A stretch of 64,000 nucleotides of DNA from DASRWI01 sp035654655 (GTDB lineage Bacteria; Bacteroidota; Ignavibacteria; Ignavibacteriales; Ignavibacteriaceae), in contig DASRWI010000026.1 of the NCBI GenBank assembly GCA_035654655.1, positions 1 through 64,000 on the forward strand, in the 5' to 3' direction. Shown piece by piece: positions 1 to 8,482 of this stretch (its first letter is position 1; each line of letters starts with the position of its first letter). The position numbers and the translations under genes are program-made. The notes under the pieces are model-generated. The model had not been told where the DNA came from, did no database searches, and worked only from the letters and a program-made list of their open reading frames with translations.

Positions 1-285
1 TCTTACTTTTCCAATAAAAACAGGACAAGCCTCTTTTGCATTATCGCAAACTGTAATAACATAATCAAATGCTCTGGGAATAAAATCATCAACACTTTTT
101 GGATAGTGCTTGGAAATATCTATCCCTACTTCATTCATTACCTGAACTGTTTTGCTGCTAATTTTATTAGCCGGATTTACTCCGGCTGAATAAACACATA
201 AATTTTTATCAAAAGATTTTAGAAATCCTTCTGCCATTTGGCTGCGGCAGGAATTACCTGTGCAAAGAATTAAAATATTATACAT
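1..285 (-). CDS. arsC: Arsenate reductase, low-molecular-weight phosphatase type (partial)
   Basis: The reverse strand reads MYNILILCTGNSCRSQMAEG from an ATG at 285. This is the CX5R phosphate-loop (C-T-G-N-S-C-R-S) of thioredoxin-coupled arsenate reductases and low-molecular-weight tyrosine phosphatases. About 95 residues are present and the C-terminal third, including the later redox cysteines, lies beyond the window edge. 'YVITVCDNAKEACPVF' near the visible end is the region that carries further catalytic cysteines in this family. The family reduces arsenate to arsenite in the cytoplasm. The gene is the last visible member of an arsR-arsM-arsC operon and starts 11 bases after arsM, so arsenic detoxification is much more likely than protein-tyrosine phosphatase activity. 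Confidence 0.9.
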   Translation of the reverse strand, partial: MYNILILCTGNSCRSQMAEGFLKSFDKNLCVYSAGVNPANKISSKTVQVMNEVGIDISKHYPKSVDDFIPRAFDYVITVCDNAKEACPVFIGKVR

Positions 286-296
286 ATAGTTCCTGA

Positions 297-1121
297 TTAT
301 TTATAAGCAACTACTGTTATACTTTTTAATCCGCTGCCTGATAATTTAAATTGGACTAATTCTTCCTTAGCCAATGATTGAAGATAATATTCATCAGGAA
401 TAAAAATATCTTTGGCTTTCTTAACTTCAATATTTTTGAACCCTGTTTTTTCAATTAAAGATATATATTCATCTTTAGTAACTGCACCTGACACACATCC
501 TGCATATAGAGCAGCTGAATCTCTTATTTTTTCAGGAAGGTTACCAATAACTACAATGTCTGAAACACAAAAATGTCCACCAGGTTTTAAAGTTTTGTAC
601 ATTTCAGAAAAAGCTTTTACTTTATTTGGAACCAGGTTGAGCACGCAATTGCTGATTATGACATTTGCAGTATTATTTGGCAAAGGCATTTCTTCAATTT
701 CACCTAAAATAAACTCAACATTGTTATAACCAATTTTTCTGTTATTTTTATTTGCTTTTTCAATCATTTCCGGGGTGAAATCAATACCAATAACTTTTCC
801 TTCTTCACCAACTAATGAACGTGCAACAAAGACATCATTGCCAGCACCGGAACCCAAATCAACAACAGTATCTCCTTTTTTTATTCCTGCAAACTCAGTT
901 GGTATACCGCAGCCTAATTGTAAATCTGCATCGGCTACATAACCATCCAGATTTTTATATTCATCATTCATAATTGAATATGAAACATCTGAGCTGCTGC
1001 AGCAGGAAGATTTTCCTTTAGGCGCAGTGGTTCCGCAGCAGCCACTTGCTTTATCTGCACTAATAGCTATTTCAGCATATTTATTTTTTACAATTTCCTT
1101 TAATTGTTTATCATCTGACAT
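297..1121 (-). CDS. arsM: Arsenite S-adenosylmethionine methyltransferase
   Basis: This 274-residue class I SAM-dependent methyltransferase belongs to the ArsM/AS3MT family, which methylates arsenite to mono-, di- and trimethyl arsenicals in the cytoplasm. The SAM-binding glycine motif 'VVDLGSGAGND' lies at about residues 86-96. Three cysteines fall where the family's arsenic-binding cysteines do: C71 in 'LGCGIP', C159 in 'SNCVLNL' and C209 in 'AGCVSGA'. Cys pairs at 28-29 and 40-41 near the N terminus add thiolate ligands, as in many ArsM proteins. The start is supported by an AGGAG eight bases upstream. It is the middle gene of the ars operon, 17 bases after arsR. Confidence 0.95.
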   Translation of the reverse strand: MSDDKQLKEIVKNKYAEIAISADKASGCCGTTAPKGKSSCCSSSDVSYSIMNDEYKNLDGYVADADLQLGCGIPTEFAGIKKGDTVVDLGSGAGNDVFVARSLVGEEGKVIGIDFTPEMIEKANKNNRKIGYNNVEFILGEIEEMPLPNNTANVIISNCVLNLVPNKVKAFSEMYKTLKPGGHFCVSDIVVIGNLPEKIRDSAALYAGCVSGAVTKDEYISLIEKTGFKNIEVKKAKDIFIPDEYYLQSLAKEELVQFKLSGSGLKSITVVAYK

Positions 1122-1138
1122 AATGGTACTCCTTTATT

Positions 1139-1459
1139 TTAGCAGCAATTATTGTTTAAGGAACCAAATAATTCATTAAATTGCGTATTAATTGTTTCAA
1201 TTGTTTTTTTGTTTATGCAATAACACATTTTAGGACCTTCAATTTCGCCCTGGATAATACCTGCATTTTTCAATTCTTTCAAATGCTGCGAAACAGTTGA
1301 TTGTGCAAGAGGGAGTTCATCCACAATCTCTCCGCACATACAAATATTTTTTTCAGCAAGTACTTTAAGAATCATAATCCTTGCAGGATGAGCTAATGCT
1401 TTGGCAAAATTTGCCAAATCTATAACTTCTTCTTCAAAATTTTTACTTTTAACGCTCAT
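1139..1459 (-). CDS. arsR: ArsR-family arsenite-responsive repressor
   Basis: This 106-residue winged-helix repressor has 'ALAHPARIMILKVL' at about 21-34, the metal-sensing CxC motif C40-M-C42 in 'NICMCGEI', and the recognition helix 'QSTVSQHLKELKNAGII' at about 53-69. In ArsR/SmtB proteins the CxC pair binds As(III), which releases the repressor from DNA. A terminal Cys-Cys (105-106) may be an extra ligand. It is the first gene of the arsR-arsM-arsC operon and its promoter overlaps an inverted repeat, as expected for autoregulation. An AGGAC ribosome site precedes the ATG. Confidence 0.95.
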   Translation of the reverse strand: MSVKSKNFEEEVIDLANFAKALAHPARIMILKVLAEKNICMCGEIVDELPLAQSTVSQHLKELKNAGIIQGEIEGPKMCYCINKKTIETINTQFNELFGSLNNNCC

Positions 1460-1477
1460 ATTATTGTCCTAATCGTA

Positions 1478-1513
1478 TATCGTAAATATACGATAAAGGA
1501 AATATGTTGTCAA
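1478..1513 (-). promoter_or_regulatory. ars promoter with overlapping ArsR operator
   Basis: On the minus strand, TTGACA (1508-1513) and TATATT (1485-1490) are separated by 17 bases, a near-perfect sigma-70-type promoter. A perfect inverted repeat, TATCGTA-4-TACGATA, covers 1478-1495 and overlaps the -10 element. A third half-site copy (ATCGTA) lies just beside it at 1472-1477. A palindrome over the -10, directly upstream of an arsR gene, fits an autoregulated ArsR operator. Binding itself is inferred. Confidence 0.8.
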
Positions 1514-1599
1514 TACTTTTTTTATGAAAAATTAATTTTAGTTAGAATTATAATAATTGGTAATAGTATTATATTTGAATTCAAAAAATAAAGTTTAGA

Positions 1600-2442
1600 A
1601 TGAAATTTGTTACATCAAAGAAAAATCCTATAGTTATTTATACCGATGGAAGCGATATCAAAGGTACAGGAAAATTGGGATATGGTATTTGGTTCGAGTA
1701 TATGGGGAAGGAATATAAAATAAGCGGTGTTGAGGATGCTGAAATATTTAAAATTAGATATGGAATAGAAAATTCTGTTTCTAATCCAACAATGGAAATG
1801 AAAGCTTTAGTGGAGTGCTTAAAAGTATTTCAAGGGCAGTCTATTCATTTACTTATTAAATCTGATTATGAAGGTGTTCAGAAGTGGCTTAATGGAAGTT
1901 GGAAAACTAAAGAGCCTTACATAAGAGACCTTGTAAAACAAGCATATGATTATATTAAAGGGATTGAACATTCCGGTGGCTCAGTAAAATTAGATTGGGT
2001 TAAAGGGCATCAGACTAAAAGCCAATATGAAACTGAATGGGAGAAAAAGGATAGAATCGGAAATACCAAAGTTGATAAAATTGCAAAAGATAGAAAAGTA
2101 TATAATACAATCACGAACGAATTACCGGAACAGGAAAATCCATTGAAAATAAATTTGTACCAGGAACCATCTACAATAAAATTTCCAAAACCTTTTTTAG
2201 AAGAATATTTTTTCAAGATGAAAAATTTTCTGGCTGAACATAAAATTGAAATTGAAGAAGTTCAGCATCATAATTTTTTAGAGAAGTATAAATGTCGCAA
2301 AGGTGACCAGGTTACCTGGCTGGATATTTTTTATAATGCTAAAAATCAAATAACAAAAAAAGTTCCTGGCAGTAGTGGACAAAACTCAAAAGAACTTACT
2401 GATGAAATCAGTGACTTATTCTTATTCAATACAGATGTTTAA
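1600..2442 (+). CDS. Ribonuclease HI-like protein with an extra C-terminal domain
   Basis: Residues 10-165 look like RNase HI: 'IYTDGS' (D16), 'NPTMEMKAL' (E66), 'IKSDYEG' (D89), 'WVKGHQTK' (H137) and 'NTKVDKIAKDR' (D159) supply the four acidic metal ligands and the active-site histidine. This family cleaves RNA in RNA-DNA hybrids. Two things are unusual. There is an insert of about 20 residues before the E66 helix. Residues 170-280 form a further domain that I do not recognise, ending with a charged segment. Ordinary RNase HI is about 150 residues. The gene is followed after two bases by the amylase gene, but a functional link is not evident. Confidence 0.8.
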   Translation: MKFVTSKKNPIVIYTDGSDIKGTGKLGYGIWFEYMGKEYKISGVEDAEIFKIRYGIENSVSNPTMEMKALVECLKVFQGQSIHLLIKSDYEGVQKWLNGSWKTKEPYIRDLVKQAYDYIKGIEHSGGSVKLDWVKGHQTKSQYETEWEKKDRIGNTKVDKIAKDRKVYNTITNELPEQENPLKINLYQEPSTIKFPKPFLEEYFFKMKNFLAEHKIEIEEVQHHNFLEKYKCRKGDQVTWLDIFYNAKNQITKKVPGSSGQNSKELTDEISDLFLFNTDV

Positions 2443-2444
2443 TT

Positions 2445-4280
2445 ATGATGATTAAAAAATATTTATTAAAAATAATTTTTGTTTTAGCTGTTGTTAATCT
2501 TAACATATTTGCACAAGATATTAAGATAAATAAAATTGAACCTCCAAATTGGTGGGCTGGAATGAAGCTGAATAAAATTCAGCTAATGGTATATGGTGAA
2601 AATTTAAAAGATGTTAAAGTAGGCTTTAATAAAAGTGGAATAAAAGTTCTCTCAGTTGAAAATGCTGAAAGCAATAAGTATGCATTTATAAATATAGAAG
2701 TTTCTTCAAATACTAAACCTGATGATTATATTCTAACCTTAACAAAGAATGATCAAAAAGCTGAAGTTAAATTTCCAATTCTTAAAAGAAATTATACTCC
2801 TAAAGGTTTTAATACTGAAGATGTTTTGTATTTGATAATGCCTGACAGATTTAGTAACGGTAATCCATCTAATGATACTCTACCAGGATTTAGTGAAGGT
2901 GTAAACAGGAATGAACCAAACTCAAGGCATGGCGGTGATATTCGGGGAATCATCAATCATTTAGATTATATAAAAAATTTAGGAATAACTACTCTTTGGC
3001 TTACTCCTGTTGTTGAGAATAATACCTGGCTGTCTTATCACGGTTATCAGGCAACTGATTTTTATAATGTTGATAAAAGATTAGGGGATAATCAACTATA
3101 CGTAAAACTTGTTGATGAAACACATAAAAGAGGAATGAAAATAATTCTTGACCACGTTTCAAATCATTTTAGCATTGACCACGTTTGGATTAAAGACCTC
3201 CCATTTAAAGATTGGACAAATGGTACTGTAAAAAATCATCTTCCTGCCAGTCACCAAAAAATGGTATACTCTGATGTCCACGGTGATAGCTCTTCAATGA
3301 TGAATGTTGTTAATGGTTGGTTTGCAGATTATATGCCTGACCTTAACGAGCAAAATCCATATGTACAGAAATATATTATTCAAAATACTATCTGGTGGAT
3401 GGAGTACGCAAAACTTGATGGAATAAGAGAAGATACATACCCATATAATTATCCAAAGTTTATGGCTGATTGGGCTAAGGCTGTAATGGAAGAATATCCA
3501 GCATCAAATATTGTTGGTGAAGTATGGACAGGAGATGTTGCATTCTTATCTACATATCAAAAGAATAGTTCTTATCCTAATGATTTTGAAACAAATCTTC
3601 CTGCACTTACTGATTTTGGTTTTCGTGATGCTATTTACGATTATGTAAGCGGCAAAGGAAGTTTGAGAAGTGTGTATGAACTTCTTACAAAAGATTTTGT
3701 TTACGCTATTTCAACTAATATGGTTACGTTTGTTGACAACCACGATATTGGAAGATTAATGTTTTATGCAAAAGAAAATATTAAGAAATATAAAAACTCA
3801 CTTTTAATGCTTCTTACTACAAGAGGTATACCTCAAATATTTTATGGTACTGAATTGGGAGTTATTGGAACAGAACATCACGGAATATTAAGACAGGATT
3901 TTCCGGGAGGTTGGCCTGAAGATAAAAGGGATGCATTTACTGATGAAGGAAGAAATGATAAAGAAAAAGATTTATATAATTATCTAAGTAAACTTCTTTC
4001 AATCAGAAAAGAACATAAATCTTTATCAAATGGTAAGTTAATTCATTTTGCTCCTGAGAAAAATACTTATGTTTACTTTAGAGAACTTAAAAATGAAAAG
4101 ATTCTTTGTGTAGTTAATGATAACGATGATAAAACAGAAATAGATTTAACAAATTATATTGAGCAATTTGGACGTTCAAGAAAATTGAAAAATTTATTTA
4201 GCGGAGATGAGATAATTATCGATAAAAATAATAAATTGCAGTTAAATAATAATTCTACTAATCTATTTTTAATTCATTAA
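2445..4280 (+). CDS. Secreted GH13 alpha-glucan hydrolase (neopullulanase/cyclomaltodextrinase type)
   Basis: A signal peptide ending in 'LNIFAQ' (about 1-24) is followed by an N-terminal beta domain with 'IEPPNWWAGM', typical of the cyclomaltodextrinase N domain found in SusA-like neopullulanases. The GH13 barrel carries region I 'DHVSNH' (236-241), region II 'GIREDTYPY' with nucleophile D330, region III 'IVGEVW' with acid/base E359, and region IV 'FVDNHD' with D434. All three catalytic residues are present. The family hydrolyses alpha-1,4 (and some alpha-1,6) bonds in maltodextrins, pullulan or starch. It most likely acts in the periplasm or at the cell surface. The next gene, 13 bases on, is a predicted sugar transporter, so the pair probably imports the released oligosaccharides. 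Confidence 0.9.
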   Translation: MMIKKYLLKIIFVLAVVNLNIFAQDIKINKIEPPNWWAGMKLNKIQLMVYGENLKDVKVGFNKSGIKVLSVENAESNKYAFINIEVSSNTKPDDYILTLTKNDQKAEVKFPILKRNYTPKGFNTEDVLYLIMPDRFSNGNPSNDTLPGFSEGVNRNEPNSRHGGDIRGIINHLDYIKNLGITTLWLTPVVENNTWLSYHGYQATDFYNVDKRLGDNQLYVKLVDETHKRGMKIILDHVSNHFSIDHVWIKDLPFKDWTNGTVKNHLPASHQKMVYSDVHGDSSSMMNVVNGWFADYMPDLNEQNPYVQKYIIQNTIWWMEYAKLDGIREDTYPYNYPKFMADWAKAVMEEYPASNIVGEVWTGDVAFLSTYQKNSSYPNDFETNLPALTDFGFRDAIYDYVSGKGSLRSVYELLTKDFVYAISTNMVTFVDNHDIGRLMFYAKENIKKYKNSLLMLLTTRGIPQIFYGTELGVIGTEHHGILRQDFPGGWPEDKRDAFTDEGRNDKEKDLYNYLSKLLSIRKEHKSLSNGKLIHFAPEKNTYVYFRELKNEKILCVVNDNDDKTEIDLTNYIEQFGRSRKLKNLFSGDEIIIDKNNKLQLNNNSTNLFLIH

Positions 4281-4293
4281 TGGATAAAAAACT

Positions 4294-5562
4294 ATGTTAG
4301 CTATTCAAAAGAAATTAAGTAATGCTTTTTATGTATTGTTGTCATTGCCGGCAACTGCAATGGGAACTGCATTATCAATCCAAATAGCCGCATTAAGCTG
4401 GATATTGGATACAAAATATCATCTTAAGATTGATGAGATTGGTTATGTATGGGCCGCTGGTCCGCTTGCCGGAATTTTTGGACAAGTTATTATTGGTCTT
4501 ATAAGTGACAAAGCCTGGTTCTGGGGAGGAAGAAGGCGCCCATTTATTTTAATCGGCGGCACTGTTGCTGCTGCAATGCTTTTGGCTTTACCTAACATAG
4601 ATAAGATTCAAGGCTTCTTTGGGTTTGGAAGTATGCTTGGAGTGGCAATATTTGTTGCTTTATCATTAGACCTTGCTATCAACATTTCATTTAATCCCAC
4701 ACGTTCCATTATTGCTGATGTAACAAACGAGGGTATACAGAGAACAAAAGGTTATACCTGGATGCAGACAATTTCCGGTATGTTTGGAGTTATTGCATAT
4801 GTTGTTGGTGCATCTTTAGGAAATTATTTTTTAATTTACTCAGGTGCAATTTTCGTTCTTCTCTTTTCTATAGTTCCTACATTTCTTATTCACGAAAACA
4901 AGGAACTTGTTCCTGAAGAAAAAGAAAAAGCTGAAGAAACAAAAACTGAGTGGGGAGAATTATTTAAACTTTACTTTGCACATGGATTTTCATGGTTAGG
5001 TATTCAAACAATGTTCGTTTTTATGTTTGCATTCATAAAATTTAAAATGAACATTGGGGATAGTGCATCAATCGGAACTATCATAGCAATTTCATTTGCA
5101 GTCTTAAATACTGTAGGGTTTATACTTCCTGCTTTTGTTCTTGAACCAATAGCTGAAAGAATTGGCCGGGTAAAAACTCATATGATATGCGTTGGTATTA
5201 TGGCATTGGGATATTTAGGAATATACTTAGCCGGCAATGCTCCACTCAATATGTACATCTTAATTGGAGTTGCAGGAATTGGCTGGGCAGCAGTTGTAAG
5301 CCTGCCATTTGCAATAATGAGTGAAAAGGTTAATAAAGCTAAGATGGGATTCTTTATGGGAATCTTTAATCTTTCTGTAGTGCTTCCACAATTAATAGTT
5401 AGCTTATTTATTGGTAAATGGATACAGGGAGCAGAAGATAAAAATATAATCTTTTTAATAAGTACAATATCTTTAGCTATTTCAGCAGTGTTATGGTTAT
5501 TTGTTAAAGATACAGGCGTGCTAAGAAGACAAGCTGAAAAGATAAGAGTAAGTGGACATTAA
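4294..5562 (+). CDS. MFS sugar transporter, SLC45/GPH-like
   Basis: This 422-residue protein has about twelve hydrophobic segments and the loop motif 'WGGRRRPFILIGG' after the second or third helix. That motif marks the sucrose/maltose transporters of the SLC45 and plant SUT type. It starts 13 bases after a secreted alpha-glucan hydrolase, which supports maltose or maltodextrin uptake by proton symport at the inner membrane. Substrate is inferred from context and family only. A hairpin follows the stop codon. Confidence 0.85.
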   Translation: MLAIQKKLSNAFYVLLSLPATAMGTALSIQIAALSWILDTKYHLKIDEIGYVWAAGPLAGIFGQVIIGLISDKAWFWGGRRRPFILIGGTVAAAMLLALPNIDKIQGFFGFGSMLGVAIFVALSLDLAINISFNPTRSIIADVTNEGIQRTKGYTWMQTISGMFGVIAYVVGASLGNYFLIYSGAIFVLLFSIVPTFLIHENKELVPEEKEKAEETKTEWGELFKLYFAHGFSWLGIQTMFVFMFAFIKFKMNIGDSASIGTIIAISFAVLNTVGFILPAFVLEPIAERIGRVKTHMICVGIMALGYLGIYLAGNAPLNMYILIGVAGIGWAAVVSLPFAIMSEKVNKAKMGFFMGIFNLSVVLPQLIVSLFIGKWIQGAEDKNIIFLISTISLAISAVLWLFVKDTGVLRRQAEKIRVSGH

Positions 5563-5568
5563 TTTGAT

Positions 5569-5592
5569 AAGGCTGCTGAGAGGCAGCCTTTA
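5569..5592 (+). terminator. Hairpin terminator after the sugar transporter
   Basis: AAGGCTGC (5569-5576) and GCAGCCTT (5583-5590) form an 8-bp stem with a 6-base loop directly after the transporter stop codon. The following T-run is short, so termination may be weak. Confidence 0.6.
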
Positions 5593-5680
5593 TGTTATCT
5601 AGCTGTCATACTGAGCGAAGCGTAAGTATCTCATCTAGATAACATGAAAATGAAATTGCGACGCTACGCTCGCAATGACC
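5592..5680. repeat. Composite palindromic intergenic repeat (REP-like)
   Basis: Outer arms ATGTTATCTAG (5592-5602) and CTAGATAACAT (5635-5645) are perfectly complementary. A second hairpin, TTGCGA-8-TCGCAA, lies at 5656-5675. The stretches 5604-5622 and 5662-5680 are also imperfect inverse copies of each other (core GAGCG/CGCTC). No reading frame is apparent. This nesting is typical of dispersed palindromic repeats, but copy number elsewhere in the genome cannot be seen here. Confidence 0.6.
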
Positions 5681-5747
5681 ATAAATTTTACAACTAATCC
5701 CATTTTATGCCCTATAATATCCAATCAAAAAACTTTAAATTTGGATT

Positions 5748-6758
5748 ATGTTTACAGTTGGAATATTAAATATAGAAAAAGCCGTTCTTTTGGCTCCTAT
5801 GGAGGATGTTACTGATATTTCCTTCCGTTTGGTCTGCCGCGAACTTGGTGCTGATATTGTTTATACTGAGTTTGTTAATTCTGAAGGGCTTATCCGCAGG
5901 GTTAAAAAGACTGAAAAGAAGCTTGAAATCATTGAAGAGGAACGTCCTGTTGCTATTCAGATTTATGGCGGCAACATTGAATCCATGGTTAAAGCTGCTC
6001 AAATAGCTGAGACTTATAATCCTGATTTCATTGATATAAATGCCGGCTGCTGGGTTAAGAATGTTGTTGGTCAGGGTGCAGGGGCAGGTTTGTTAAAAGA
6101 TCCTGAACATCTTCAAAATATGGTTGAGTCAGTTGTTAAAGCTGTTTCCTTACCTGTTACTGTTAAAACAAGATTAGGTATTGATTCAAACTCCATACAA
6201 ATTTTAGAGAATGCAAAAAGAATTGAAGATGCCGGTGCACAAGCTTTAGTACTTCATTGCAGAACAAGAGTGCAGGGACATAATGGTGATGCTGACTGGT
6301 CCTGGATAAATAAAGTTAAAGAGGTTGTTAAATTTCCTGTTGGATTAAATGGAAATATCTTTAACGCTAATGATGTCAAAAGAGCTTTTGAAGAAACAAA
6401 TGCTGATGCAGTTATGATTGCAAGAGGTGCAATTGGTAATCCGTGGATTTTCAGGGAAGCAAAAGAAATTTTATCTAAAGGTTATGTAGAGAATTCTATT
6501 GATGGTGAAACTAAGATAAAAATCTGCTTAAGACATTTAGACTTAGCAATGAAAGTTAAAGGGGATAAGAGAGCTATTCTTGAACATAGAAAATTCTATT
6601 CAGGATATTTGAAGGGGATGTACAGAGCATCTGCTATGCGTCAGCAGTTGATGACTACTCTGGAGTATTCTGAAATAGAGGACATGCTGATGAAATTCCT
6701 TTCAGAAGTTAAGCAGCACGACGAAGAAAAAAAGCTCCACGAATCTCAATTACTTTAA
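5748..6758 (+). CDS. tRNA-dihydrouridine synthase (DusB-like)
   Basis: This 336-residue flavoenzyme reduces specific uridines in the D-loop of tRNA using FMN and NADPH. The family N terminus 'AVLLAPMEDVTDISFR' (about 12-27), 'VYTEFVNSEGL', 'VAIQIYGG', the catalytic-cysteine segment 'DINAGCWVKNVVGQGAGAGLL' and 'VKTRLGI' are all visible. The usual NxGCP motif appears here as 'NAGCW', with Trp in place of Pro. Later FMN-phosphate contacts 'LNGNIF' and 'MIARGAIGNPWIF' are intact. It is preceded by a palindromic repeat region and appears monocistronic. Which uridine is modified cannot be told from sequence alone. Confidence 0.92.
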   Translation: MFTVGILNIEKAVLLAPMEDVTDISFRLVCRELGADIVYTEFVNSEGLIRRVKKTEKKLEIIEEERPVAIQIYGGNIESMVKAAQIAETYNPDFIDINAGCWVKNVVGQGAGAGLLKDPEHLQNMVESVVKAVSLPVTVKTRLGIDSNSIQILENAKRIEDAGAQALVLHCRTRVQGHNGDADWSWINKVKEVVKFPVGLNGNIFNANDVKRAFEETNADAVMIARGAIGNPWIFREAKEILSKGYVENSIDGETKIKICLRHLDLAMKVKGDKRAILEHRKFYSGYLKGMYRASAMRQQLMTTLEYSEIEDMLMKFLSEVKQHDEEKKLHESQLL

Positions 6759-6814
6759 TTTGTTTATTTTAATTATTTATATAATTTTAACAGATTATAT
6801 AAATAACTTTTCAT

Positions 6815-8482
6815 ATGCCCAATAAAACAGAAATAATAACTTTACTTGAAGGAATCGCTGACCTGATGGAATTCCTTGGAGAGAATACATTTAAAGTTAA
6901 AGCTTACCGCAATGGTTCAGAGGCAATCAGAAAAAGTGATGTCGATTTTAATCTTATCTGTGAACAAAAAAAGTTAGATTCAATAAAAGGAATAGGCAAA
7001 GGTCTTCAGTCAGTTATTTACGAATATTGTGAAAATGGAAGTTCTACTTTATTTAATGAATTAAAGGAACAGGTTCCTGATGGTATTGAAGAACTGTTAA
7101 ACATAAGAGGATTAGGTGCAAAGAAGATTCTTTTCCTTTATCAGAATTTAAAAATTAAAACAATAGATGAGTTGGAAGAAGCATGCTTGAATGATAGACT
7201 TTTGGAAGTTAAAGGATTCGGGGAGAAAACCCAACAGAAAATACTTAACGAAATTGATAAATTTAAGAAAAATAAACATTACATTTTATTAAGCAGTGCA
7301 ATCAATTACTCTAATGATATTTTGTCTAAACTGAATGATATTAAGTCTATAATAAAGAAAGAATTATCGGGTTCACTTAGAAGGGGAATGGAAGTAAATT
7401 CTGAAATTGAAGTGGTTATTTTAACTAAAGATATTGCTGGTTTTTCCAATGAACTTAAATATTTTTATGAGTTCGAACAGGAAGATGAAATTATCACCAT
7501 ACCCAACTATTATCCGGTTCCTGTAAAACTTTATTTAGCTAAATCAGAAACTCAATTCTATTTAGCATTATTTATTTCCACAGGGTCGAAGGATTTTCTA
7601 AGTAAGCAGGAATTCGTACTTAATCTTGATGATGCAAAAAGTGAAGAAGAAATATTTAAAACTAAAAATATTCCTTTTGTCATTCCTTCAATGAGGGAGC
7701 AGGAATACTTAGATGCCAAAAAAGAGTTTACAAAGAATTCTAATTTAGATATTGAAGGCTATAAGGGATTATTACATTTCCATACTGAATATTCAGATGG
7801 CAGATATTCTATTGAAGAAATGGTTACTTCAGCAAGAGATTTGGGTTGTGAATATGCTGTTGTATGCGACCATAGTAAGGCGGCATTTTATGCAAATGGA
7901 TTAAATGAAGAGCGTATATTATTACAGAATAAAGAAATAAGAGAAGTTGCAAAGAAAATAAATTTTCCAATTTATCAGGGAATTGAATGCGATATCTTAA
8001 AAGATGGTGCCTTGGATTTTGATGATGAAGTTTTGGCTCAATTAAATTTTACTGTTGTTTCTGTTCATTCAATCTTTACTTTGGAAGAAAAAGAACAGAC
8101 AAAAAGAATTATTGCTGCTGTAGAAAATCCTTATGCTGATATTCTTGCTCATCCTACAGGAAGATTACTTTTACATCGTGAACCATATAAAATTAATATT
8201 AAAAAGGTAATTGACGCTTGTGCAGCTAATCAGGTTGCAGTAGAAATTAATTCTTCTCCTAACAGATTGGATTTGGATTGGAGAAATATTTATTATGCCA
8301 GAGAAAAAGGATGTATGTTCTCCATTAATTCTGATGCTCATTTACTAAGTGAACTTCCTTTTATCAATTATGGAATTATGATGGGTAAGAAGGGTGGCTT
8401 AATGAAGGAGGAAGTAATTAATTATTATGACTTACCTAAGTTTAAAGATTTCTGTAACCGAAAGGTGAAAAAAATAAAATGA
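6815..8482 (+). CDS. polX: PolX-family protein with a degenerate polymerase palm and intact PHP domain
   Basis: The 555 residues follow the bacterial PolX order: N-terminal 8-kDa-like domain with HhH motifs ('IKGIGKG' 57-63, 'IRGLGAKK' 97-104, 'VKGFGEK' 132-138), palm, then C-terminal PHP domain. The PHP metal ligands look complete: 'HFHTEYSDG' (from 321), 'CDHS', 'IECD', 'VVSVHS', 'LAHPTG' and 'NSDAH'. PHP domains of PolX act as 3'-5' exonucleases or AP-endonucleases in base-excision repair. In the palm 'GSLRRG' survives, but the DxD pair that should follow is E197-x-E199 ('NSEIEV') and the third Asp, usually in 'VDLR', is K238 in 'VPVKLY'. Nucleotidyl transfer is therefore doubtful. It is first in an operon with the enoyl-CoA hydratase gene (4-base overlap). 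Confidence 0.88.
   Translation: MPNKTEIITLLEGIADLMEFLGENTFKVKAYRNGSEAIRKSDVDFNLICEQKKLDSIKGIGKGLQSVIYEYCENGSSTLFNELKEQVPDGIEELLNIRGLGAKKILFLYQNLKIKTIDELEEACLNDRLLEVKGFGEKTQQKILNEIDKFKKNKHYILLSSAINYSNDILSKLNDIKSIIKKELSGSLRRGMEVNSEIEVVILTKDIAGFSNELKYFYEFEQEDEIITIPNYYPVPVKLYLAKSETQFYLALFISTGSKDFLSKQEFVLNLDDAKSEEEIFKTKNIPFVIPSMREQEYLDAKKEFTKNSNLDIEGYKGLLHFHTEYSDGRYSIEEMVTSARDLGCEYAVVCDHSKAAFYANGLNEERILLQNKEIREVAKKINFPIYQGIECDILKDGALDFDDEVLAQLNFTVVSVHSIFTLEEKEQTKRIIAAVENPYADILAHPTGRLLLHREPYKINIKKVIDACAANQVAVEINSSPNRLDLDWRNIYYAREKGCMFSINSDAHLLSELPFINYGIMMGKKGGLMKEEVINYYDLPKFKDFCNRKVKKIK

Noticed and set aside
412..729. Plus-strand open frame of 105 codons inside arsM
   Set aside because: It is antisense to a fully supported gene, with no ribosome site or recognisable motif.
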